From: a virus
Virus record (IMG/VR): IMGVR_UViG_3300023184_008808
Location: 26,160 to 90,159 of that record
DNA: 64,000 bases
Direction: 5' to 3' (one strand)
Notes under the pieces: generated by a model
The model's input: only the letters and a program-made list of their open reading frames with translations
Told to the model about the DNA's origin: nothing
Databases searched by the model: none
Program-made: the position numbers and the translations under genes
Shown: piece after piece, positions 41,672-48,962 of the stretch
Layout: each line of letters starts with the position of its first letter
Numbering within the stretch: position 1 is the stretch's first letter

Positions 41672-42357
41672 CTTGGATAATTTCCTGATCCACTCCAACT
41701 CTTTGCTCTAGTAACTGCTTGAATTACATCTGCCAAATAGTCTGCAGTGATAATTGCTAGTTCTTTGTCAGAACGAATTGATCGTATAATTTCAATTTGC
41801 ATAGAAAATACATCCATGCATTTATCCCATTTGCGAAAATATTGGTTCATATTGCTTCGTGCCCATCCACTCATGGCACCGCCACTTTTGCCTTCATAGG
41901 CATGTATTTTGAACTCCATGCACTTGTATAAGAAAAGATTTTTCATCCATAATTCGCAAGTGTAACTATCAGGTTTGCCAGCACCATACCCAATAACTAA
42001 ATCCATCTTAGGATCTTTGGCGATTTTTCTATGACGATCACCCATTCCATGAATGTGATAAATATAGGCATTATGTCCAGTCATGTTAATTTCATCTTTG
42101 AATCGTATGATTGGATCTAAAAACTCTTCACGAACAACATCTTCTCTGCAATGGTAAATGTTGTTACAGTCAGCTTTATCGTTTTCGTAGCTGTACTCGT
42201 CACTTCTTTCCCATCCATTGTTTATTACTGCATAAGCATTTAATTTTTCGGCTATGATTCGAGCAATAAGCCCTGTGTTTTCGTCGTCTAGCTCATAACC
42301 ATGTGGTGCAACAATAATGGCGGGGAAGGTTCCTTGTAATACACTCACTCTTTCCAT
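41665..42357 (-). CDS. N-formylglutamate amidohydrolase-like (or poly-gamma-glutamate hydrolase-like) protein
   Basis: 230 aa. PAIIVAPHGYELDDENTG near residues 12-29 (metal-binding His/Asp), HIHGMGDRH (about 100-108), VIGYGAGKPDS and a LAIITADYLADVI tail fit the zinc amidohydrolase fold shared by N-formylglutamate deformylases and phage poly-gamma-glutamate hydrolases. Substrate could be a gamma-glutamyl polymer, which would fit the amidoligase/cyclotransferase theme; this is inference. Overlaps the HAD gene by 13 bases. Confidence 0.55.
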   Translation of the reverse strand: MERVSVLQGTFPAIIVAPHGYELDDENTGLIARIIAEKLNAYAVINNGWERSDEYSYENDKADCNNIYHCREDVVREEFLDPIIRFKDEINMTGHNAYIYHIHGMGDRHRKIAKDPKMDLVIGYGAGKPDSYTCELWMKNLFLYKCMEFKIHAYEGKSGGAMSGWARSNMNQYFRKWDKCMDVFSMQIEIIRSIRSDKELAIITADYLADVIQAVTRAKSWSGSGNYPSY

Positions 42358-42734
42358 ACAAAATATCCATCAGGGGTAACTTGAATGGCTTCAATTCCAT
42401 ATTTATTTGCCGATTGTAAATTCTCTACTTCATCATCATAGTGTCGCATTGCTCCAATTATTTTTAAAATCGGACCTTTAGGCTGATGGTTTGTATAATA
42501 GCAATCTTTAATTGGTAAGTTATGCTTATTTATAAAAACTTGAATAGAAACTCTTTCAGGTTCATTTTTTTGTATCCAATCCTCGCTTTCATGTTGAGGA
42601 TTGCGAGAAGTTACAATAACGCATTGATAGCCAGAATTATGGTATTCAAATAGCTTATTGATCATGATTTTATGGTCATTTCCATTTTCCATTCTAAGTG
42701 TGTTGTCAAAATCAAAACTAACAGTTTTCTGCAT
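42345..42734 (-). CDS. HAD-superfamily phosphatase
   Basis: 129 aa. Motif I FDFDNTL (catalytic Asp), motif II VTSRN, and RHYDDEVEN as motif IV acidic pair. Small cap-less HAD like phage polynucleotide-phosphatase or nucleotidase domains. Could provide the 3'-phosphatase step of tRNA repair with the RNA ligase, or act on nucleotides; the sequence does not decide. Confidence 0.75.
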   Translation of the reverse strand: MQKTVSFDFDNTLRMENGNDHKIMINKLFEYHNSGYQCVIVTSRNPQHESEDWIQKNEPERVSIQVFINKHNLPIKDCYYTNHQPKGPILKIIGAMRHYDDEVENLQSANKYGIEAIQVTPDGYFVWKE

Positions 42735-42805
42735 GTTGTTTTCCTTAAAAATGTTTTTTAGAAAGCTAAATATCTAACCGAGGCATATTTTAATAAAGGT
42801 GGTTA

Positions 42806-42988
42806 ATGATTAAAGTTAAAGAAGGCTTGGCAACACTTGATTTGACAAAGAAATCGCCTGCTGATGTATATGAGTTTCTTCAAGCTCTTCTTTCTGCTCG
42901 TTATAGATTAAATCTTAAAGGTTATAGCGTAACAGTAAAAAAATCATATATCACAAAAAAAGATAGTCGCAAAAGTCAATTTGCATAA
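42806..42988 (+). CDS. Hypothetical small basic protein, 60 aa
   Basis: Lys-rich; AAAGGTGG site. Possible nucleic-acid binding from charge only. 13 bases before the large leader-bearing gene. Confidence 0.5.
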   Translation: MIKVKEGLATLDLTKKSPADVYEFLQALLSARYRLNLKGYSVTVKKSYITKKDSRKSQFA

Positions 42989-43001
42989 ATAGGAGATAGA
43001 A

Positions 43002-44798
43002 GTGAAAAGTTTTAAAAATTGGTTATCAGTGAATGGCGATTTATTTTGGGAAATGACCAATTTAAAAACTGCTGATACATCGCACATTCATTTAGAGCCA
43101 GTAGGAGAGGATTTTGACCGTGACAGTGCCGAGGAAGATTGCCGCTACGCTGTAGAGCGCAATTTTGATTATAGTTCTTTTTACGAAAATGAAGGCATTT
43201 ACGAATTTCCAGAAGATGATCCAGATTTTCAAACACCTACTGTAGAAATATGGGAAGAAGATCATCCTGAGCCTGAATCATCTGATTATGAAGATGAAGA
43301 AGAATTTAATTCTGCTCATGAAGAATGGACAGATGAGCGTGATGCCACCGAGGAAAATTACAATAGGGCTGTTTCAAAATGGGAAAGAGAAAAGAGCAGA
43401 AAAGAAGAAGCTGCTCAAGAAGCTGCTCAAGAAGCCATGCAATCAGATGTAGATGATTGCGTTTCTGAACAAGAGTCAAATTACGAAAATGAAGCCAAAG
43501 GCTTTACTCATAGTTTTAAACACGACGGAGATGATTTTAAGGTATCCTTAGAGAATGAAAATGTTCGTTTTGAAGGCAATACAATTGACAATGTTTATAA
43601 TGTGACCTTTAGTGGCCCTCAAGGTTACAGTTCTACTGGAAAAGCTGGATCTGAAGCTTCTACTATTTATGGCAAGCTAATTTTAGCAATTAAAAAATTG
43701 ATAGATGATCATGAAGTGAATGGTTTGTCATTTAGTCCTGCTGAACCTGCTATGCGTATCATGTATACTCGTTTTTATAATTCTTTTATGAAAGATCATT
43801 TTGTTAGAGTTAAAAGAGATTTGTATATCAAAAGAGAAATTGTGAAAGATATTTTAGAAAAAGCAAAATCTTCCAATCAATATGTTGCTAAGAACATTTT
43901 GTCGAATATTGCAGATGCTCATAGAGAAAATAAAAGGGAAGTTGATAAAGCAAAAGCTCAGAAAGTTGAAAAACGAATAGCAACTCGTATAGGACAACAA
44001 CTTATAGGACAGTTTGTTCCCTTATATGGGCGTGATAAGCCATTTTTGGTTATCGATTTCAATCCAACTACAGCTGTGTTTCAAGTTTCCGACCCAGATT
44101 CTTGGATGTCATTTAGCACAATAGGTCAAAATTTTTACACATTAGCTCTTCCTTTTTCAAAGTTAAAACCAGCTGATATGCAAAAAGATTTTCCTCAAAT
44201 GGTTGAATTGTTTGATTATGAAGATAAAGAATCTTTTCCTTTATATGCTTTAGCTAAAGCTAGCAACATTTATGGTTTTGATAAACCAGATAATTCTAAT
44301 TTTGCACAAAAAGTTAAAGACACTGTTGCAAAAATTCGCACATGGTATAATTCACCAATTAGTGATAACAACAATCAAACTCATAAAGATTTTATTCACC
44401 AGTCACATCCTCAAGTAGCAAAAGTTCTTGAAGATTATGCAAGGAAAATAGGAATTGATTTAAATACTTCTCAATCTTCTCGTGTTGCTCAAACTCCTAG
44501 TGTTGCTCAAACTCCTAGTGTTGCTCAAACTCCTAGTGTTGCTCAAACTCCTAGTGTTGCTCCTGCTTCTACACCAGCATTTTCAACTTCTGCACCGGCT
44601 TCTACGACTCCTTCAACACATACATTTGCTAATATTCCAGAACCATCATCATGGACTCCAGCAAGCCAACATATTTCACAGCCATATCAAAGTTCTCATG
44701 GAGACATGACACAAACTTCTCAGTTGGCAACATTAGCCCCCAATTCTGTAAGTGCCCCACAAGGTAAAGGCGATTTGCGTAGGCGGACTCAGAAGTAA
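43002..44798 (+). CDS. Large putative internal virion protein with capsid-targeting-like leader
   Basis: 598 aa, GTG start with AGGAGA site. N-terminus MKSFKNWLSVNGDLFWE|M has the leader plus LFWE cleavage-like site (residues 14-17). Then an acidic segment (about 30-150), a domain also found in the 15221 gene (YNVTFSGP...GSEASTIYGKLILAIKKLI...LSFSPAEP), a KRxIKREIVKDIL helical part, and a Ser/Ala/Pro-rich tail with four SVAQTP repeats. Likely packaged virion protein; activity unknown. Confidence 0.55.
   Translation: MKSFKNWLSVNGDLFWEMTNLKTADTSHIHLEPVGEDFDRDSAEEDCRYAVERNFDYSSFYENEGIYEFPEDDPDFQTPTVEIWEEDHPEPESSDYEDEEEFNSAHEEWTDERDATEENYNRAVSKWEREKSRKEEAAQEAAQEAMQSDVDDCVSEQESNYENEAKGFTHSFKHDGDDFKVSLENENVRFEGNTIDNVYNVTFSGPQGYSSTGKAGSEASTIYGKLILAIKKLIDDHEVNGLSFSPAEPAMRIMYTRFYNSFMKDHFVRVKRDLYIKREIVKDILEKAKSSNQYVAKNILSNIADAHRENKREVDKAKAQKVEKRIATRIGQQLIGQFVPLYGRDKPFLVIDFNPTTAVFQVSDPDSWMSFSTIGQNFYTLALPFSKLKPADMQKDFPQMVELFDYEDKESFPLYALAKASNIYGFDKPDNSNFAQKVKDTVAKIRTWYNSPISDNNNQTHKDFIHQSHPQVAKVLEDYARKIGIDLNTSQSSRVAQTPSVAQTPSVAQTPSVAQTPSVAPASTPAFSTSAPASTTPSTHTFANIPEPSSWTPASQHISQPYQSSHGDMTQTSQLATLAPNSVSAPQGKGDLRRRTQK
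44484..44561 (+). repeat. Four perfect 18-base tandem repeats
   Basis: Units of GTTGCTCAAACTCCTAGT at 44484, 44502, 44520 and 44538, then a partial fifth. They encode VAQTPS hexapeptide repeats in a low-complexity tail; identity implies recent slippage and possible length variation. Confidence 0.9.
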
Positions 44799-44853
44799 TT
44801 ATAAATAACTTAAAATATTTTTAAATAGGCTATAAATAAGATAAGAGGTGATC

Positions 44854-45276
44854 ATGAAATCTATTCAAGAATTTAAATTTGGAATTAAGAATGAAGCTAC
44901 TGAAGGTTCTTTAGGAATTGGCAAGATTGTAAGCAAGCTTTTTGAAGCACGCAATGTTGCTCACCATGCACATTTGATGGTTAAGGGAACAGGCTCTTAT
45001 GCTAAGCACAAAGCTCTTCAGGGTTTCTATGAGGGAATTATACCGCTTGCCGATTCACTTTTTGAAACTTATGCTGGCCAATATGGCTTGGTTAATTTCG
45101 ATAAGAATGGTAGTGCTGGAGACGAAGATATCATTAGGTATCTAGAAAACTTAAGTAAAATGTTGATTAACTCTCATGAGATTATTGATAAAAGAGATAG
45201 CCATCTTCATAACATTTTAGATGAAATTGTTGGATTTGTAAATGCAACACTTTATAAATTAAAATTCTTACAGTAA
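44854..45276 (+). CDS. DUF5856-like helical (Dps/ferritin-like) protein
   Basis: 140 aa from ATG 44854 (AGAGGTG site). RNVAHHAHLMVKGTGSYAKHKALQGFYEGIIPLADSLFETY (read in pieces) is the DUF5856 core known from T4-like cyanophages, a four-helix bundle with Dps-like His/Glu spacing. A 33-residue N-terminal extension MKSIQEFKFGIKNEA... resembles the other leaders, so it may be packaged. Ends at a bidirectional terminator. Confidence 0.7.
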   Translation: MKSIQEFKFGIKNEATEGSLGIGKIVSKLFEARNVAHHAHLMVKGTGSYAKHKALQGFYEGIIPLADSLFETYAGQYGLVNFDKNGSAGDEDIIRYLENLSKMLINSHEIIDKRDSHLHNILDEIVGFVNATLYKLKFLQ

Positions 45277-45293
45277 CAAACAAATTTACTAAA

Positions 45294-45332
45294 TAAAAAA
45301 ACCTCAAGTATAAAGCTTGAGGTTTTTTTATT
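45294..45332. terminator. Bidirectional terminator
   Basis: ACCTCAAG...CTTGAGGT stem (45301-45322) with A-run at 45294-45300 and T-run at 45324-45329, between convergent genes. Confidence 0.85.
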
Positions 45333-45377
45333 TATATTTTGATTTAAATAATCAAGTTGCCAATCCATCACATGTTT

Positions 45378-46328
45378 TCAATCTACTTGGTAAAAGTAAA
45401 TTGCTTTCAAAGGCTTTGGACTAACATTTATGTCAATTGCTTCTTTTATGAAAATAAGTATACTGTTATAGTTTCGATTAAGTGTCGGCTCTACTTCAGA
45501 ATAAGAAATATATTGTTTGGATTTTTTACCCCACTGCATCTGAATGCTACATGATCCTGTTGCATAAAACCAATCGGTATCATTTCCTGTACTTTCATTT
45601 TTATTTGTTTCTGATGTGAGATAGCCATTTGCACTTATCATTTTGTTTATGATTTTATAAATTTTTTCCCTATCTTCATTTACACAAATTTCTGGGGGTA
45701 ATATTTTTTCTCCCGGAGCGTGATTATTTAATACTGCTTTAAATTTTTGATTTTCTGCCCATTGCATCAAAGCCAATGTTGCTGATGATGTTTGAGGATT
45801 CATTTTTTTATATGTTGGGAAAGAAGTCATTGGGTCTATATCTTCTATTGTATTAGATTTTAGATATGTGTCAGGAGAAGCTACAGGAACAAAATAAACA
45901 TCTCTGTTATCTAAAAGATATTTTATTTCTGATTTTGTTTCATAATCTGTGAGAAGTTTGTGTATTATGTGCATGTTCATAAGAACTGGAAATTCTTCAT
46001 TGCCCACAAGACCTGAGTGAATAAGAACTTTGGGTTTGTTTTTTGCACCAATTCTAAAATAATTACATGAAGTGCCTTTAGTAGTTTTCCCATAAACGCC
46101 AATTTCAGTATTGCTCGGCGATTCTTGATGCCAGCGATTAAGTTGTTGGATAATGTGTTGATAACTTTTATATTGTTCTGTAGGCAATGAAATTGACTCA
46201 GTTTTTACAATAATTTTATGTTCAGTTTCAATTGGTTTAGTGATTTTTTGATTATATGTTGTAACTATACCGCCAGTAAGGGCGATAAAGAGAATTGTAA
46301 ACCCTGTCCTGAGTTTTGTTGAATCCAT
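45378..46328 (-). CDS. M14 carboxypeptidase-like protein with altered zinc site
   Basis: 316 aa. N-terminal signal/anchor helix (TGFTILFIALTGGIVTTY). KPKVLIHSGLVGNEEFPV (about 97-114) aligns with the M14 HxxE motif but Val replaces the His of HGNE (codon GTG); AVLNNHAPGEKILPP keeps the third ligand His, and YISYSEVEP may hold the catalytic Glu. Likely secreted; activity in doubt unless the neighbouring His substitutes. Divergent peptidases of this family act on cell-wall or gamma-linked peptides. Confidence 0.55.
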   Translation of the reverse strand: MDSTKLRTGFTILFIALTGGIVTTYNQKITKPIETEHKIIVKTESISLPTEQYKSYQHIIQQLNRWHQESPSNTEIGVYGKTTKGTSCNYFRIGAKNKPKVLIHSGLVGNEEFPVLMNMHIIHKLLTDYETKSEIKYLLDNRDVYFVPVASPDTYLKSNTIEDIDPMTSFPTYKKMNPQTSSATLALMQWAENQKFKAVLNNHAPGEKILPPEICVNEDREKIYKIINKMISANGYLTSETNKNESTGNDTDWFYATGSCSIQMQWGKKSKQYISYSEVEPTLNRNYNSILIFIKEAIDINVSPKPLKAIYFYQVD

Positions 46329-46349
46329 TGCATTCTCCTCTTGCTACAA

Positions 46350-46826
46350 TTATTTACTTTTTCTCCAGCCTCCGCCATGTTTTTTATACCATTTAGCCGC
46401 TGCAGCGTTGCTGTATGCTGAAGGATGTACATCGAAGTGATTTCTGGCCCAAGACTGAGCTCTTGACCACAATTCAGGGTTGGTTGGCTCATTATTGCCT
46501 TCACGAATGAGTATGAAATCTTCAAAAGAAACAGTTTCTTTATGGCTTACAAAATTTGGCGTTCGACCTTTAGATTTTTCTGTTTCTTTGCGTTCAACTC
46601 GACGCTTCTGTTCTGTGGCACGCTTCTTTTCTTTTTTACTCATGCTAGTAGCCTCTTTTGCAGGACGGCATTTAGGATAAGCCTTTTGTTTATCGCCTTC
46701 ACGGCCTTCAGCAGAGGCTCCACATTCTGGGTGTTTGCCACCTTTGACTCTGGAAATATCAACCCAGCGTTCTCGGAACCATTTGCCTAATCCAGAATCT
46801 TTATAAACTTCATTATGATTATTCAT
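46350..46826 (-). CDS. Conserved phage hypothetical with DUF5872-like N-terminus
   Basis: 158 aa. YKDSGLGKWFRERWVDISR...GGKHPECGASAEG (about 8-45) followed by a long Lys/Arg-rich helix and a C-terminal ANAAAAKWYKKHGGGWRK; I recognise the opening from many large-phage hypotheticals (DUF5872-like). C-terminal segment resembles a small DNA-binding or structural module. Role unknown. Confidence 0.55.
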   Translation of the reverse strand: MNNHNEVYKDSGLGKWFRERWVDISRVKGGKHPECGASAEGREGDKQKAYPKCRPAKEATSMSKKEKKRATEQKRRVERKETEKSKGRTPNFVSHKETVSFEDFILIREGNNEPTNPELWSRAQSWARNHFDVHPSAYSNAAAAKWYKKHGGGWRKSK

Positions 46827-46873
46827 ATTGCTATCTATGCAAAATACATGTTTGTTTTATAAATTTTTGAATT

Positions 46874-46932
46874 GATCCCCAATCATATTTAAAAAGTTAA
46901 ATATATTGATTCTTTTCAAATATGATTGGGGA
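46874..46932. promoter_or_regulatory. 16-bp perfect inverted repeat between divergent genes
   Basis: ATCCCCAATCATATTT (46874-46889) and its exact complement AAATATGATTGGGGAT (46917-46932), loop 27 bases, in the gap between the minus-strand gene starting at 46826 and a plus-strand gene at 47004. No T-run, so an operator, cruciform or regulatory RNA hairpin is likely. Confidence 0.55.
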
Positions 46933-47003
46933 TAAAAAATAAAATTTATTTTAATTAAAATTTTATTTTTATAAATATTTATAACCCAACAAGCAGGAGG
47001 CTT

Positions 47004-47147
47004 ATGATTTTAACAATTATCTTTTTTTTAATTTTATTTCTTTGGATAAAATTATTTTTATCAGTTCAACACAATAGTTCTCGTGCTAACTTAATTGCAT
47101 ATTTAAAAATTTTACAGATTCGTTCAAAAAATAAAAAAAACTTATAG
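47004..47147 (+). CDS. Small membrane protein
   Basis: 47 aa. Excellent site GCAGGAGGCTT; hydrophobic N-terminal helix (ILTIIFFLILFLWIKLFL), then a basic tail RSKNKKNL. The only plus-strand gene in this stretch, convergent to the nucleotidyltransferase gene. Function unknown. Confidence 0.55.
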   Translation: MILTIIFFLILFLWIKLFLSVQHNSSRANLIAYLKILQIRSKNKKNL

Positions 47148-47155
47148 CTTGGCTT

Positions 47156-47770
47156 TTATCCTGCAGCTTGTACATATTGCCAAATTGTTTGTGCGTCCAT
47201 ATCTTCGCTTAGATGTTTTTTAACGGCTTTGAGATGATTTTTTAAAGACGCCTTGTCAATTACTTTAGCTAATTTAAAGGCGTCATCTAAATCTTTTTCT
47301 CGACCATTTGCGAATTTGATGATAGTTAACACAGCAGGATCGATAATCGGCACATTAAATCCGCCAATCATTGCGTTTGTTGCGGTTTGTAAAACATAAC
47401 GATTAAGAGCAGGATTTCCAACTTTCACATCGAGAAAATCAGCATCGAGTTCATGACAAGTAATACCACCAGATTCAAGTTCACGAGGCAAAATAAGTGT
47501 GCTATGGCTTAAGCCTTCTTGAGTAAGAGCTTGTTCAACCATTTGAATATTGGGGCACATAAAATCAACATCTGGTGTAATTGCACGGTTTACATAATGT
47601 GCAACAGCCATGCCACCGACCAAAACACAACCTAATTTGTGTTTGTTTACAAAATCAAATGCATTTTTTATTTTAGCCTGAGCAGTTGGGCTTTGCACTG
47701 CCATTTCGTGAAACAATGTTTCACTATCAAATCCTTCACGATCTAAAACCCATTCTGTAAATTTCTTCAT
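47156..47770 (-). CDS. Nucleotidyltransferase (AbiEii-like) with capsid-targeting-like leader
   Basis: 204 aa. Leader MKKFTEWVLDREGFDSETLFHE|M (LFHE site, residues 19-22), then a minimal nucleotidyltransferase fold: LVGGMAVAHYVNRAITPDVDF (GG at 52-53, DxD at 67/69) and PAVLTIIKFANGREKDLDDAFKL typical of AbiEii-like NTases. AbiEii toxins modify tRNA or other RNAs. No AbiEi-like antitoxin partner was seen. Leader suggests the protein enters with the virion. Confidence 0.7.
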   Translation of the reverse strand: MKKFTEWVLDREGFDSETLFHEMAVQSPTAQAKIKNAFDFVNKHKLGCVLVGGMAVAHYVNRAITPDVDFMCPNIQMVEQALTQEGLSHSTLILPRELESGGITCHELDADFLDVKVGNPALNRYVLQTATNAMIGGFNVPIIDPAVLTIIKFANGREKDLDDAFKLAKVIDKASLKNHLKAVKKHLSEDMDAQTIWQYVQAAG

Positions 47771-47793
47771 GTTTATCTCCTAGTGTGCTTATC

Positions 47794-48606
47794 TTACCCC
47801 AAAAGTGGTTCGACTATATACTCAAAAATGCCATATGTTCTTAAAATACTTTCTTTGATGCCGTATTGCTGCTTATATGTTCTATCATGTTGAATGCTGG
47901 TGCTACTTATAGGCTTGCCTTTTTTGCGGTCTGTAGTGATTATGTCGCCTAAATCTACACCGTAAGCATATCCAATTGTAATATGTGTTTTATAATTAGG
48001 AGGTAAAGGTGGAAGGTTCAATGCTTGTCTAACCTCTGATATATTAGGACAAGAAACGCTAAGTAAAGCAACTAAAGGCTTGCCTGAAAAATATTTTGCC
48101 ACCCCATAGATTACAAATGGTCGTGGGCCAATGTTCACAGGCATGCTAATCCCATTTCCTTGGGCATCAAAAAGAGGATTGCCGTTTGGAAGCTTTATTT
48201 TTTTTAGAGTTTCTATTTTAGAGGCTACATTTTCTTTATCTTCAAAAACATGTGCTAAAGCACTTCCAAGAGCCACGGTGATGTGTGACTCACCTGTATG
48301 CATTAAATCGGTTTGATGAGGGTTTTCTGAGGCTTTACAGGCATATCCGTTAAATGCTGACGAATCTGGACGACATTCAATGCCTTGTTTTGAAATTTGT
48401 CTGCGAAATGAAGATAAAATCCCTCCCAATCGAGATTCTTCTCGTTTGATAGGCACATAAATCATAGGAGGGCCAGAAAACCCCTTCCCGCTTCCATAAT
48501 TAAGTGTTTCTGATTTTCCATTTCCTAGGATTGGAGTTAATTCGCCGAAATAGCCCCAATCAGCCCCATCACTTTCGATGAAGCGAAAAAATTCTGCAAA
48601 GTTCAT
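47794..48606 (-). CDS. 2H phosphoesterase-like protein with capsid-targeting-like leader
   Basis: 270 aa. Leader MNFAEFFRFIESDGADWGYFGE|L (YFGE at 19-22). Two H-x-T motifs, ESHITVAL (His108) and KTHITIGYA (His208), 100 residues apart, mark the 2H superfamily (cyclic phosphodiesterases and RNA 2'-5' ligase-like enzymes), with two-lobe layout. Predicted to act on cyclic phosphate or 2',3'-ends of RNA. Adjacent to a leader-bearing nucleotidyltransferase in the same operon. Confidence 0.7.
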   Translation of the reverse strand: MNFAEFFRFIESDGADWGYFGELTPILGNGKSETLNYGSGKGFSGPPMIYVPIKREESRLGGILSSFRRQISKQGIECRPDSSAFNGYACKASENPHQTDLMHTGESHITVALGSALAHVFEDKENVASKIETLKKIKLPNGNPLFDAQGNGISMPVNIGPRPFVIYGVAKYFSGKPLVALLSVSCPNISEVRQALNLPPLPPNYKTHITIGYAYGVDLGDIITTDRKKGKPISSTSIQHDRTYKQQYGIKESILRTYGIFEYIVEPLLG

Positions 48607-48614
48607 GTAATTAT

Positions 48615-48845
48615 TTAGAGTTGTTCTGCAAAATCTGCAACATTTTGTGGGCTGTCAAAATGGGTACGAAACATATTTTCAATGTCCCAAGGCCCTATTT
48701 TAAATGCTTCGCTTATGTCTTCAATACAGTTAAGTTTTATGCCAATTTTTTCAGCTGCATCTTTAATGCAATGGTAAACAGTAAAATGGCGATTAAACTG
48801 ACGCTTATCGGCACGAATAGCCTCACATAGCTCTTTAATTTTCAT
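48615..48845 (-). CDS. Hypothetical protein, 76 aa
   Basis: Start ATG 48845 (AAAGG site); a GTG at 48854 is an alternative. Helical acidic protein with HCIKDAAEKIGIKLN. Eight bases before the 2H gene, so operon member. Function unknown. Confidence 0.5.
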   Translation of the reverse strand: MKIKELCEAIRADKRQFNRHFTVYHCIKDAAEKIGIKLNCIEDISEAFKIGPWDIENMFRTHFDSPQNVADFAEQL

Positions 48846-48875
48846 TTTTTGCACCTTTACTGTGAGTTTCCTGTG

Positions 48876-48962
48876 TCAAGAATCAAAGGTGTTTTTTCGA
48901 CCAACCACAAATAAAGCATTGGATTTTTCATTGTCTAGAATTTCCTTGACATATTCAACCAT
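48876..48962 (-). CDS. Possible 28-aa protein
   Basis: ATG overlaps the TAA of the preceding gene (TAATG); sequence begins MVEYVKEILDNEKSNALF. Coupled translation possible; too short to be sure. Confidence 0.3.
   Translation of the reverse strand: MVEYVKEILDNEKSNALFVVGRKNTFDS

Noticed and set aside
44482-44709. Leu-rich open frame over the SVAQTP repeats
   Set aside because: Frame-shifted shadow of the 18-base tandem repeats.
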